Under the pieces are notes generated by a model. That model was not told where the DNA came from and did not search any database. It saw only the letters and a list, made by a program, of their open reading frames with translations. Shown here piece by piece: positions 46,501 through 53,506 of a stretch of DNA of 64,000 nucleotides. Location of the stretch: the NCBI RefSeq assembly GCF_030814315.1, contig NZ_JAUSUV010000007.1, positions 1 through 64,000 of the forward strand. Direction: 5' to 3'. The position numbers and the translations under genes were made by a program. The stretch is from Croceifilum oryzae. GTDB taxonomy: Bacteria; Bacillota; Bacilli; Thermoactinomycetales; Thermoactinomycetaceae. Each line of letters opens with the position of its first letter. The first letter of the stretch is position 1.

Positions 46501-46937
46501 GCTTACTACAAAGCTTATCCCAGCATCCGACTGTACAAAAGTTGAGAAGAAATCAATTAGTTACCAAAGGAGATCTATGTGATTTAGGTATAGATCTATT
46601 TTCAGAAGACGAAAGTTTAAAAGAACGATATGTTGAAGCTTATGGTGAAGAACCACTAGGTGTACTTGTACGTAGGACACTTGGGATGGATGTAGTATTT
46701 ATTCGGAAAGAATTTGCTGATTTATTTTCACAATTCGATGCGTCGTCACAACAAATCCGATTTCTTGAAATGATCCTCAAATATTTTGAAACAAACGGTG
46801 CAATGTCTCCAGACAAATTATTGGATTCTCCTTTTACTGATTTAAATGATGAGGGGATTTTTGGGTTGTTTGATGAGAAATTAGCAAATCGTATCATCTC
46901 AATTGTACACTCCATTAATGAGAGAGCAAAAAGATAG
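43518..46937 (+). CDS. hsdR: type I restriction enzyme motor subunit R
   Basis: A 1139-residue ATP-driven translocase and nuclease. Residues about 1-150 resemble DUF4145, common at the start of this HsdR subtype, then a coiled coil (KEKEMKLRETEEENQKLKAE). The nuclease core is at about 235-290 (YGYADYVLWDDDGKPLAVIE, then KRTAKSAHNGKKQAELYA) with the acidic and Lys residues. The SF2 motor follows: Walker A ATGSGKTRTAVAL (about 388-400), DEAH in VIIDEAHRS, VGLTATPRTD, and a second RecA domain ending in WQMIGRGTRT. A long helical tail contacts HsdM. Apparently intact. Confidence 0.93.
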   Translation: MAYNFDFIKEDWPLIHESAVEAEKSVYVAPRTSAFYSRLTLEFSLKWLFRNDQSLRLPPNRDLDKESLNSLLYVPAFKNQFDDRAFKDINLIRQIGNKAAHKEDAKIRVQNSLLALEHLFQFMKWMNRSYSANPVRRLDFDSNLLIRESPEQILEITLTELETLEREHKEKEMKLRETEEENQKLKAEIEANKNRNKQIEFEDDVFVDPDGFLEAETRKYFIDEMLKEAGWDLSKPNVKEYFLKGVSGQSEYGYADYVLWDDDGKPLAVIEAKRTAKSAHNGKKQAELYADALQKQTSQRPVIFYTNGYETWIWDDLRYPPREVQGFYTKDQLRLIIQRRTGLQSLEHAVINTNIVERPYQMEAIRATLDTFEEKMNREALLVMATGSGKTRTAVALVDVLIQAHWVKNVLFLADRRELVKQAKNAFVEHLPRVSTVNLLDKKESRKHWSARIVFSTYPTMVNHIEQKTANKRKFGVGHFDLVIIDEAHRSVYDKYKGIIEYLDALVVGLTATPRTDLDRNTYELFRLEDDVPTFAYELDEAVADNYLIPPTKITVPLKFMKDGITYSKLPEDQKERYELEFKDEITGELPDKIEAKALNEWLFNEDTVDKVLEFLMEFGIRVAGGERLGKTIIFAKNHDHAEFIMERFDRLFPEYKSKFAQIIDSKVDKHDQLLDDFKNAYKEPHIAISVDMLDTGIDVPEIVNIVFFKKVFSKVKFWQMIGRGTRTCKDLFGPGQHKKEFYLMDFCGNLDFFGLNPEGKDPKPIRSLSEQIFQHKVRIISLLQQTKYQSRKQMREWYQQLVEECYQLVLQVNLDHFMVKPKRRYVDPFRIQSNWNALSENAIRALIKHVAPLIKMDESEIALRYDLMALKLQMDKLGDDKKSSHLINKMRKTAAEIEKKGTIPIVQQNKKLLRDLQRKGMLEGSTVARLEKIRTTMRELVQFMDREKRELVYTDFTDEIGEFKIEEFSNRLKDDNQNLNSDYDLVEYKEKVVSLLQSLSQHPTVQKLRRNQLVTKGDLCDLGIDLFSEDESLKERYVEAYGEEPLGVLVRRTLGMDVVFIRKEFADLFSQFDASSQQIRFLEMILKYFETNGAMSPDKLLDSPFTDLNDEGIFGLFDEKLANRIISIVHSINERAKR

Positions 46938-47027
46938 TGTGAATTTTTAGAGGAAGGCATCTTATGATAGTAAAAAGCCTCCAAAGACAGTAGACACCGA
47001 AGTTTATGGAGGTCATCGGATTTGCAC

Positions 47028-47064
47028 TATACAAGATAGGTATTTACTCCTATCTTGTATAAAT
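47028..47064. terminator. terminator between hsdR and XRE regulator
   Basis: ATACAAGATAGG and CCTATCTTGTAT, 12 perfect pairs, at the convergent gene ends. Confidence 0.75.
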
Positions 47065-47423
47065 TAATCAACCACTACGGATACGAGTCCTTTTACCAAC
47101 TTCCGTTGTTCTGGAGAAAGAATCCGGTCTCCCCACTGTAGAGCCTCTGCATTTTCCAACACTCTCTGTAGATCTACCATAGGTAGTGTTTCTGTGTCTA
47201 GATGGGGGGAAGGTGTGGAGGTTACTCCTAAAATGAAGTCGGTGCTGGTATTTAAAACTCTTGATAGGTTAACAAGTTGGATAGGTGTGGGCAAAGTGGC
47301 TCCAGTTTCAAGATTGGTTACCACTTGCCAAGATACCTCGATTTGAGTAGCTAGATCTTTTCTTTTCCAGCCTTTGGTTTTTCGCAACAATACAATTCGT
47401 TCTCCGACTGCTGTCTTATCCAT
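47064..47423 (-). CDS. XRE-family transcriptional regulator
   Basis: About 119 residues from ATG 47423 (MDKTAVGERIVLLR). Residues 8-62 are a helix-turn-helix (RKDLATQIEVSWQVVTNLE, then GATLPTPIQLVNLSRVL and DFILGVT). The tail is short and helical. It converges on the restriction operon and may control it or belong to island debris. An in-frame ATG 11 codons upstream is possible; no ribosome binding site decides clearly. Confidence 0.8.
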   Translation of the reverse strand: MDKTAVGERIVLLRKTKGWKRKDLATQIEVSWQVVTNLETGATLPTPIQLVNLSRVLNTSTDFILGVTSTPSPHLDTETLPMVDLQRVLENAEALQWGDRILSPEQRKLVKGLVSVVVD

Positions 47424-47574
47424 TGTTTTTTCCACATAAACACATCCTAATGACATATTTAAAAATCATCTTAATATATTGATCTAATTATAGTATCATT
47501 GAGTAATAAGATCAATAGAATATGGTCGGATAAATCCAAGCTTTGCGAGTTAATTGAACGTATAAAGACTAACC

Positions 47575-47621
47575 TTTGTAGTGTTATCTAATGTCATTAA
47601 GTGCGTGATCAATCCGTGATC
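47575..47621. repeat. short GTGATC array (third partial copy)
   Basis: Repeats the TAGTGTTATCTAATGT...ATTAAGTGC lead-in seen near 3094 and 47893, then two GTGATC (47605 and 47616), 11 bases apart. It lies about 100 bases before the tRNA-Arg fragment. Confidence 0.6.
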
Positions 47622-47723
47622 ATTTGGCTATTTTTAAGCGGATTCCATTTATCTACAATCGTCAAACCCTATATGTAGTAAAGGATTCAGCGATTGCAGA
47701 TAATAGAGATATGAAAAAGGCAC

Positions 47724-47773
47724 TCTGACTACGGATCAGAAGGTCGAGAGTTCGAATCTTTCAGGGCACGCCA
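47724..47773 (+). pseudogene. tRNA-Arg 3' half (candidate right attachment site)
   Basis: 50 bases equal to tRNA-Arg from the anticodon stem through the CCA end, carrying copy B's T-stem changes (GAGAG/CTTTC). The 5' half is absent, so no tRNA forms. Half-tRNA copies are what integration of a tRNA-targeting element leaves at the far end. Confidence 0.8.
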
Positions 47774-47780
47774 AATGAAT

Positions 47781-47824
47781 GAAACCCCGCTTACGCCAGG
47801 ATCCCTTGGTACAAGCGGGGTTTC
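47781..47824 (+). terminator. copy of the tRNA-Arg terminator
   Basis: GAAACCCCGCTT and AAGCGGGGTTTC with nearly the same loop as 2967-3010. Part of the duplicated end segment. Confidence 0.8.
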
Positions 47825-47929
47825 GCTATGTGTAGTTAAAAGAATAGACTGTAAACTCTTTTTCATTTCCCTTTTTCTGGATAGGTGTGCTATTTAGTGT
47901 TATCTAATTCGATCTAATGTTAGAAGTGC

Positions 47930-47982
47930 GTGATCATTTCGTGATCAAGAGTGTGATCGAACCCGTGATCAGTTTGGTGATC
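47930..47982. repeat. phased GTGATC array (right copy, five motifs)
   Basis: GTGATC begins at 47930, 47941, 47953, 47965 and 47977, steps 11, 12, 12, 12. The intervening bases match those at 3130-3175, followed by a deletion relative to the left copy. Confidence 0.72.
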
Positions 47983-48077
47983 AGTCAGAAGGTCATCATG
48001 CTTATTTTGTATAGAGAAATCAAAAACAGCCCTGATTACAGGGCTCAAGTGTGTCTGTTATGCGTCTGAATTCATAT

Positions 48078-48545
48078 CTATGGAGTAATCTTGATGAACT
48101 GTTTTGAGTACTCAGCACGTTTTTCTGTGTTGTTAATAAAGGGCTCAATGATTTTTTGGTCCATGCACTGTTCTCTGTGATTTCGTTTAACTTGACTCCA
48201 AAGTATTGCTCTATTGCTGAACGAGTGAGGTCCACTGTGTGGAGTTTGTTTTGAAGTGGAATTCGATGTGTACCTTATTGAAACTACCTACACGAAGATA
48301 GCGGGGTGGATTGGACATCAGATTTTTTGTAATGGCATCGTTTGTACCCCAGTATTCTTCGTATTTCTTTTTATCTTTTTTGCCTTCTTTATATGTAATG
48401 GTTAAGGTGTCATTTTCGATTTTAACCTTATTGAGAAATGGACAGCCACCAATCTCAGCTTTAATTTTCTCGATGAGTTGTTTGTCAGAACTTTTCCACC
48501 TTCGGAATAGTAGAAGCCTCGACTTGAGCTGGAGGAGTATGCTCT
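48078..48545 (-). pseudogene. decayed gene, at least two frameshifts
   Basis: On the minus strand a coherent protein can be rebuilt: AQVEASTIPKVEK, then (shift) DKQLIEKIKAEIGGCPFLNK and KKYEEYWGTNDAITKNLMSN, then (shift) TRSAIEQYFGVKLNEITENS and FINNTEKRAEYSKQFIKITP. It looks like a lipoprotein or exported protein domain linked by a proline-rich segment. No intact copy in the window. I cannot name it. Confidence 0.55.
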
Positions 48546-48813
48546 TAACGTATATAATCGTTAAAATGCTGGCTGGTCCCCTAAGTTTGCCTCTCCTGTA
48601 CTGACACAGTTTTTCTTTCTGCTACCTCTCTTCTCTATCAAATGTCCCGATCTCTCCTAGCCCCACAGTCCGGCCCTCTGTTTGATTGAGCCTCAACACT
48701 TGGTAAATAGCTTTTTACGATTTGATTATAGATATATTGTACATACTATGTTATAATTACAGATTTGATAATTTTAAAAGAATGTGTTATCCTGAGTACA
48801 TAGAGGTGAGGAT
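48546..48813. other. no gene visible
   Basis: AT-rich spacer; probably contains the CarD-type gene's promoter in 48715-48800, but no pair of boxes stands out. Confidence 0.35.
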
Positions 48814-49305
48814 ATGTTTCAAGTCGGTGATCGATGTGTGTATCCATTGCATGGAGTCTTCAGTGTAGAAGCAATCGAGGAACGAGAGTTTTTAGGGGCG
48901 AGCCAACTGTATTACATTCTAAAAGAGACGGTTAAATCACTCAATGGAATGTGCCTGATGATTCCCGTCAAGATGAAAAGTGAGAAAAAGGTTCGTCTAA
49001 TTGTAGATACAGTGACGATGAAACATGTGTTATTGACTCTTTTTAGTCATGAAACAGACCGATCCATTTCGTGGCGTGAAAGATCTCGTATTAATACAGA
49101 GAAAATGGGAAGTGGAGACATTTACCAAGAAACGGAAGTCATTCGTGATTTGACTCGATTAAATGAAATTAAAAAATTAGGAATGGCTGAAAAGGATATG
49201 CTCCAAAATGCCATACACGCTCTGATGAGTGAACTCGCTTTAGTCAACAACATAAATGAAGAACAGGCAAGTGATCTTCTTCAACGCACGATCAATGAAC
49301 ACTAA
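48814..49305 (+). CDS. CarD/CdnL-family transcription regulator
   Basis: A 163-residue RNA-polymerase-binding protein. Residues 1-60 are the CarD/TRCF Tudor-like domain (MFQVGDRCVYPLHGVFSVEA, with YYILKE later), and 65-163 an all-helical domain (SWRERSRINTEKMGSGDIYQ, then EKDMLQNAIHALMSEL). It contacts the polymerase beta subunit and tunes promoter opening. The gene stands alone, with GAGGTGAGGAT before the ATG. Length and both domains are normal. Confidence 0.9.
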   Translation: MFQVGDRCVYPLHGVFSVEAIEEREFLGASQLYYILKETVKSLNGMCLMIPVKMKSEKKVRLIVDTVTMKHVLLTLFSHETDRSISWRERSRINTEKMGSGDIYQETEVIRDLTRLNEIKKLGMAEKDMLQNAIHALMSELALVNNINEEQASDLLQRTINEH

Positions 49306-49623
49306 GAAATGTTCTGTCATACAATTCGATCTCCATGATATCCATCCATCGCAGAGCAGGGCCATCGTTTTATCAAAAGGAAAATGCGGTCCATGATGGG
49401 TTCAAGTCGTTTCGAATTTTCATCTTTCTTACTTTTCGCACCAGAACCAATTTGAGAAATGACAGTTTGTATAAGTGTGCTTTGTCACTTTCGTTTCTCA
49501 GATATTTTACCTACGTAAAAACCACACTAAATATAATAGTTTTATAAAAAAATACATACTTGTTTCATGAGTTGTTTCCTCTAATATATGATATGGACAG
49601 AGTTGAACTTGGAGGTAAAAAAA
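49306..49623. other. spacer without supported gene
   Basis: One 70-codon frame is open here but has no ribosome binding site and a composition unlike coding sequence, so it is left out. Confidence 0.4.
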
Positions 49624-49800
49624 TTGAAGTCTCGTTTTGATGTATTTAATGCTAATGAACTCGAAGCCCTGCAACAAGCTATGTACCTGTTTTTAAGAGA
49701 TACAGACTCCAGAAAATCACTTGGTGTTGCTGGTACTCTTCATGCAGAGCTTTTTGTTGCTAGAGCTGAATCAATAGCAAAAAATGAGAGCCGCTGTTAA
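49624..49800 (+). CDS. hypothetical protein, 58 residues
   Basis: TTG 49624 follows GGAGGTAAAAAAA, an exact ribosome binding site that decides the start against the upstream ATG. The protein is helical (NANELEALQQAMYLFLRD, then AGTLHAELFVARAESIAK) and ends just before a strong terminator. Unknown family. Confidence 0.6.
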   Translation: MKSRFDVFNANELEALQQAMYLFLRDTDSRKSLGVAGTLHAELFVARAESIAKNESRC

Positions 49801-49821
49801 ATTAGCAACTCTCATTTTTTT
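49780..49821 (+). terminator. terminator after 58-residue gene
   Basis: AAAAATGAGAG and CTCTCATTTTTTT arms; the first arm overlaps the last codons. Confidence 0.85.
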
Positions 49822-49908
49822 ACAGGAAAAGACAATATGGAGAAAGAACTATACAACTCTTTCTCTTTCCTATGTAGCTACTGGAATATTGGTTCGATTA
49901 TGATGCTA

Positions 49909-50106
49909 CTACGATTTCTCTGGAAAAACTATTTCATGATTCTCAACTTTCATAACTGTACAACCCCGTGAATCCTCAAGGATGATCTCTGCATAAGTTT
50001 CTTTTTTTAAAATTACATATCGAATGGCTTCATCTTCTCCTACAATCTTAATATGTGGTAGACGATTAATACCATTAGAACAATGAGCCTTGAATATTTC
50101 AGCCAT
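49909..50106 (-). CDS. hypothetical protein, 65 residues
   Basis: Start ATG 50106 (MAEIFKAHCSNG) after AAGGGAGTGAAAATA. A small, probably beta-rich protein (HIKIVGEDEAIRYVILKKET, then GCTVMKVENHEIVFPEK). Unknown. Divergent from the decayed excisionase-Rhs debris. Confidence 0.5.
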   Translation of the reverse strand: MAEIFKAHCSNGINRLPHIKIVGEDEAIRYVILKKETYAEIILEDSRGCTVMKVENHEIVFPEKS

Positions 50107-50306
50107 TATTTTCACTCCCTTCTTATGTGATCATTTGCTTCCTATCTAAGTATAAATCACTATTCCCCTATTTTGGGTATGGCAACCATCGAGCAGAAAA
50201 GAGAGTAGAACTCGAACCGTTCTGGGCAGGTCGCATGAATGATGAAGAGTGGATTAAGTCTGGAAAAAGAGCTTGTTGTTTTGCAAACAACAAGGAGGAT
50301 GATATC

Positions 50307-50438
50307 GTGACGGTCAAGAGAACAGATGAGCAAGTTGAAAAGCTACTAGATCATATTGCGAAAATACTGGATGTCTCAAAAAGGAAAGCATACGAAGTGA
50401 TGGAGTATCGAGACGCTGGATCAGAAGGTGGCTGTTGA
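50307..50438 (+). pseudogene. excisionase fragment fused to Rhs debris
   Basis: GTG 50307 after AAGGAGGATGATATC starts a frame whose residues 15-33 (DHIAKILDVSKRKAYEVMEY) copy the helix-turn-helix of the excisionase at 9074. After this the sequence switches abruptly at about 50411 into an rhs copy read out of frame and stops. It marks a recombination joint between two parts of the island. Confidence 0.65.
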
Positions 50439-51125
50439 GAAGGATAAAACGGAGAAGAACTTGGAGAAGCAACAACCCATTAAAGAAAATTCGGGTCCAA
50501 ATAGTGTAGTAGGAGCGAACCTATTTAAGGGGAATTTTGCTTATAGCTTTACACCGTTTAAACATGCTATCAAAGGGTTTTCTACTTATGCGACTCTTAC
50601 CTATAACAGCTTGAATGATCAATCGACTATCATGGGCAAAGATTGGTCACTTGATACTAACTCGATGATGAGGTATTGGTGCACCCATGAGCAATGTTGC
50701 TCAGATTGAGACAAAAACGGATAAAATCGTATCTGGATCCGTTGTTTTGATCGATGATGAAGGTAGTAGTTACACCTTTACCTACGATAAAAATAAGAAG
50801 AAGTTTGTGCCGCCATCTGGAACGAATCTAACATTACAATACCAGAGTGGTAAAAGTGGAAGTATCGAACAACGGAAGTGGATTGTTTCTGGATCTGATC
50901 AGCAAAATATTACTTTAACCGGGACGGTTACGTAACGGAAGTAGTAGATCGGAATGGTAATAAAATCAAACTTTTACCTATGAAAAGAAAAAGATTGATA
51001 ACAAAGATACGCATGTATTGAAATATATGACTGACACATCTGGTCGCCAAGTTTTAACTTTTACTTATACATCTAAGAATCAACTTCAATACATCGATGA
51101 TTTAGTAGGTGGACGAACGGCTCTT
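50412..51125 (+). pseudogene. truncated, frame-shifted copy of the rhs gene
   Basis: About 715 bases closely matching the rhs gene at about 30627-31345 (from NQKVAVEKDKTEKN to the DDLVGGRTAL region), with single-base indels (near 50460, 50675, 50905 and 50965) that break it into several frames. It lacks signal peptide, DNRLRE domains, most of the shell and a toxin tip. At 51125 the match ends in unrelated sequence. Confidence 0.85.
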
Positions 51126-51467
51126 ACCTATCGAAAACTTCTTCGTCTTATAAAGAAAAAGACTGGATTGTTCCGCGCCCATTTTTGTGAATGTTTGCAG
51201 TTAATGATTAATAAGTATTATTTTTTATATTATAATAATTTTATTATGTATGATTAGATTGTATCAAATTGTATCACTTTATCAATATTAGCTGAGAATG
51301 ATGTCGTAATCGTTCTTTATTGATAAAACAGCCGTCTAATTATAGAATAAAAAGAAAATTAAGGGGAGTGGATATATATAAAACGTTTTAGGTGGTTAGT
51401 TATTATTGCGATCTCGATCGTTACTTTTGGGTTTTTAGAGTATAAGGGGATCATATGGCATAATGCG

Positions 51468-52076
51468 TTGTTTGCAGTAGGATATGAAATGAAAGGTTTA
51501 GATGTATCACACCACCAAGGACGCATTAATTGGAAAGTAGTCCAAGAAGACGATGATTTTAAATTTGTATACATGAAAGCGACGGAAGGTGATGATTTTA
51601 TCGACCCCCAATTTGAATACAATTGGGTAGAGGCAAAAAAATATGGATTCTTAACAGGGGCATATCACTTTTTTTCCATGGGGAGTTCTGGAGAAGAACA
51701 AGCGATCCATTTCATCAAAACGGTACCTAAGCAGCTGGATAGTTTGCCACCAGTCATCGATGTGGAGATCCATTTAGAACATGATCCAGATAAGGTAAGA
51801 AAAGAGCTAAGGGAACTAGCACTTAGAATGGAGCAAGAGTATAAGACGAAGCCTATCTTATATGTTACTTATGATACATATCATACCTATATCAACGGTC
51901 ACTTGAATGAGTTTGATATTTGGATTAGAGATATCTTCAAATTCCCTACACTTGGTAGCCAAAAGTGGGCATTTTGGCAATACAGTAATAGAGGGAGGGT
52001 TAGTGGGATTGATCGTTATGTAGACATCAATGTATTTAGTGGAACCTCGGAACAATTTAAACAGCGATTTAAGTGA
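51468..52076 (+). CDS. glycoside hydrolase family 25 lysozyme (N-acetylmuramidase)
   Basis: About 202 residues from TTG 51468. GH25 landmarks: GLDVSHHQGRINWKVV (about 10-25, catalytic Asp region), YMKATEGDDFIDPQF, GAYHFF and PVIDVEI (about 100-106, catalytic Asp/Glu). It cleaves the MurNAc-GlcNAc link in peptidoglycan. Thirty further in-frame codons lie upstream and would add a membrane anchor (FRWLVIIAISIVTFGFLEY); these begin at ATA 51378 with AAGGGGAG nine bases earlier, but no standard start codon. Either an ATA start is used or a mutation removed the anchor. Confidence 0.82.
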   Translation: MFAVGYEMKGLDVSHHQGRINWKVVQEDDDFKFVYMKATEGDDFIDPQFEYNWVEAKKYGFLTGAYHFFSMGSSGEEQAIHFIKTVPKQLDSLPPVIDVEIHLEHDPDKVRKELRELALRMEQEYKTKPILYVTYDTYHTYINGHLNEFDIWIRDIFKFPTLGSQKWAFWQYSNRGRVSGIDRYVDINVFSGTSEQFKQRFK

Positions 52077-52078
52077 TC

Positions 52079-52124
52079 GAAAGTGGATTCATTCTCCTGA
52101 CGAGAATGAGTTCGCTTTTTTATA
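52079..52124 (+). terminator. terminator after GH25 gene
   Basis: AGTGGATTCATTCTC and GAGAATGAGTTCGCT arms with T6 after. Confidence 0.82.
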
Positions 52125-52229
52125 ACGCTCCATATAAATTGATAGCTTATCAAGATTCCCGATATGTTAACTTCTTGGAATAAATACGAAATTAGATCGT
52201 GATTTAATTCATGATAGAATAATGAATGT

Positions 52230-52266
52230 GAAGGTCTTTTCTTAATACAACAGGGAAAAGACCTTC
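52230..52266. terminator. second hairpin upstream of the yjdF leader
   Basis: GAAGGTCTTTTC and GGAAAAGACCTTC, nearly perfect, but not followed by a clear T-run. Purpose uncertain. The stretch 52125-52344 has no gene. Confidence 0.5.
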
Positions 52267-52344
52267 AAGTAGAATGATAAGATATGTTTGATGTGGAGTT
52301 AGCAGATTTGAGTAAGGACTCCACAGATGTACTTTTCTTGACTA

Positions 52345-52443
52345 AGGAATGAAAAAACACAGTACTGGTTGGTAGTCCAGTCCATTAGTTCCTATAGGCT
52401 CTAATGAAGTAACCTTGCCTCCTCGGGCCCGTCCATCATTCCT
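52345..52443 (+). promoter_or_regulatory. candidate yjdF-motif riboswitch (azaaromatic-sensing)
   Basis: A 99-base structured leader closed by AGGAATGA at 52345 and TCATTCCT at 52436, enclosing AAAAAACACAGTACTGG and several internal hairpin-like segments. It lies 35 bases before a yjdF gene, where the yjdF RNA, shown to bind azaaromatic compounds, is known to occur in Bacillota. Assignment is by position, closing helix and remembered motif. Confidence 0.6.
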
Positions 52444-52478
52444 CATTGTTGCATGTGTAAATAGAGGGGGAATTTCAG

Positions 52479-52886
52479 ATGAAGTTAAAAGTGTTTCATG
52501 ATGGTCAATTTTGGATTGGTGTGGTTGAAGAGGTAGTGGATGATCAATTACGTGCTGGTAAGGTGATGTTTGGAACAGAGCCAAAGGATACTGAAATATT
52601 AGAATTTGTAAACAACGAAATGCTGGTTTTTATGGAGAAACGTAAATTTCAACTTGAAATGAAAGTGAAGGAAAAGAAAATAAATCCCAAGCGTCTCTCT
52701 CGACAGGTATCAAGGGAAATGCAAACAGAGGGCGTTTCTGCCTATACTCATCAAGCCCTACAATTGGAGCTTCAGGCACATAAAAAAGAACGTAAAAACT
52801 TGACAAAAGAAGCGAAAGAGGCACTCGCCGAGAAAAAGTGGGAGTTGAAAAAAAACAAGAGAAAAGCGAAACATAGAGGTCATTAG
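52479..52886 (+). CDS. yjdF: YjdF-family protein (DUF2992)
   Basis: A 135-residue protein. Residues 1-50 (KLKVFHDGQFWIGVVEEVVD, then KVMFGTEPKDTEILEFVNN) match the YjdF/DUF2992 family, followed by a basic, charged tail (KEAKEALAEKKWELKKNKRK) common to the group. Family role is not known in molecular detail; the riboswitch suggests response to natural aromatic compounds. ATG after AGAGGGGGAATTTCAG. Confidence 0.88.
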   Translation: MKLKVFHDGQFWIGVVEEVVDDQLRAGKVMFGTEPKDTEILEFVNNEMLVFMEKRKFQLEMKVKEKKINPKRLSRQVSREMQTEGVSAYTHQALQLELQAHKKERKNLTKEAKEALAEKKWELKKNKRKAKHRGH

Positions 52887-53045
52887 GAGGAAAGAGATAG
52901 CGTGTACTTTCTTTCAAGGCACTCAAATTACAAGTTTTGAGAGATATACACAAGCGGTAAAATCAAAATAAAGAGGTGCCATTGATTTGGTGCCTTTTTG
53001 TATCTATGGTAGTGATTGATAAAATACCATCTGGAGGAAAAGGGA

Positions 53046-53390
53046 TTGAATCGTATCATCCTGAAAGCGGAGGGCGTTCTTGTTTTAATGGGTAGTGTGA
53101 CACTATATTTTTGCGCCTACCAAGGAGACTGGCTTTTGTTTTTCATTCTCTTTTTGTTCCCTGACTTGTCGATGATGGGTTATTCCATAAACGAGCGTAT
53201 AGGAAAAATAGCATATAATCTGGGACATACATATATTTCTGGAATTCTACTGTTTATAGGCTGGCTGAATCATTGGGATTTCGTACAGCAGGTCGGACTA
53301 ATCTGGATTGCTCATATTGCAATGGATCGGATGATTGGTTTCGGATTGAAATATGACACATTTCAGGATACGCATATACACCGATTGTGA
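53046..53390 (+). CDS. DUF4260 family membrane protein
   Basis: About 114 residues from TTG 53046 (LNRIILKAEGVLVL), chosen because GGAGG lies eight bases before it. Three to four hydrophobic segments, with the family's conserved FLFPDLSMMGYSINERIG (about 37-54) and late NHWDF...IAHIAMDRMIGFGLKY. DUF4260 proteins are small polytopic membrane proteins of unknown function. Followed by a very stable terminator. Confidence 0.85.
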   Translation: MNRIILKAEGVLVLMGSVTLYFCAYQGDWLLFFILFLFPDLSMMGYSINERIGKIAYNLGHTYISGILLFIGWLNHWDFVQQVGLIWIAHIAMDRMIGFGLKYDTFQDTHIHRL

Positions 53391-53412
53391 ATGGAGGGTT
53401 ATGGTGCACAGG

Positions 53413-53463
53413 GGAACAACAGCAGCCACGATTACAAGTATCAATTGTGGCTGCTGTTGTGCG
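53413..53463. terminator. bidirectional terminator
   Basis: ACAACAGCAGCCAC and GTGGCTGCTGTTGT, 14 perfect pairs, between converging DUF4260 and CorA genes. Confidence 0.85.
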
Positions 53464-53506
53464 TGTGTATAGGTGGCGTATGGAGTTGTTTGGTTTGCGG
53501 ATGAAT

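Larger units (their letters stand above)
2959..47773. mobile_element. possible composite genomic island bounded by tRNA-Arg and its 3'-half copy
   Basis: The left edge is intact tRNA-Arg copy C. The right edge is a 50-base copy of the tRNA's anticodon arm to CCA end, followed by the same terminator and GTGATC array. Between them lie an integrase, satellite genes, a candidate RiPP locus, polymorphic toxins and a restriction system, i.e. typical island cargo. The shared end sequence extends several hundred bases past the tRNA, longer than a simple att core, so more than one insertion or a segmental duplication is possible. The boundary call is inference. Confidence 0.4.

Noticed and set aside
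49335-49547. 70-residue ORF after the CarD-type gene
   Set aside because: No ribosome binding site, unlikely composition (FRIFIFLTFRTRTN...), no homology recognised.
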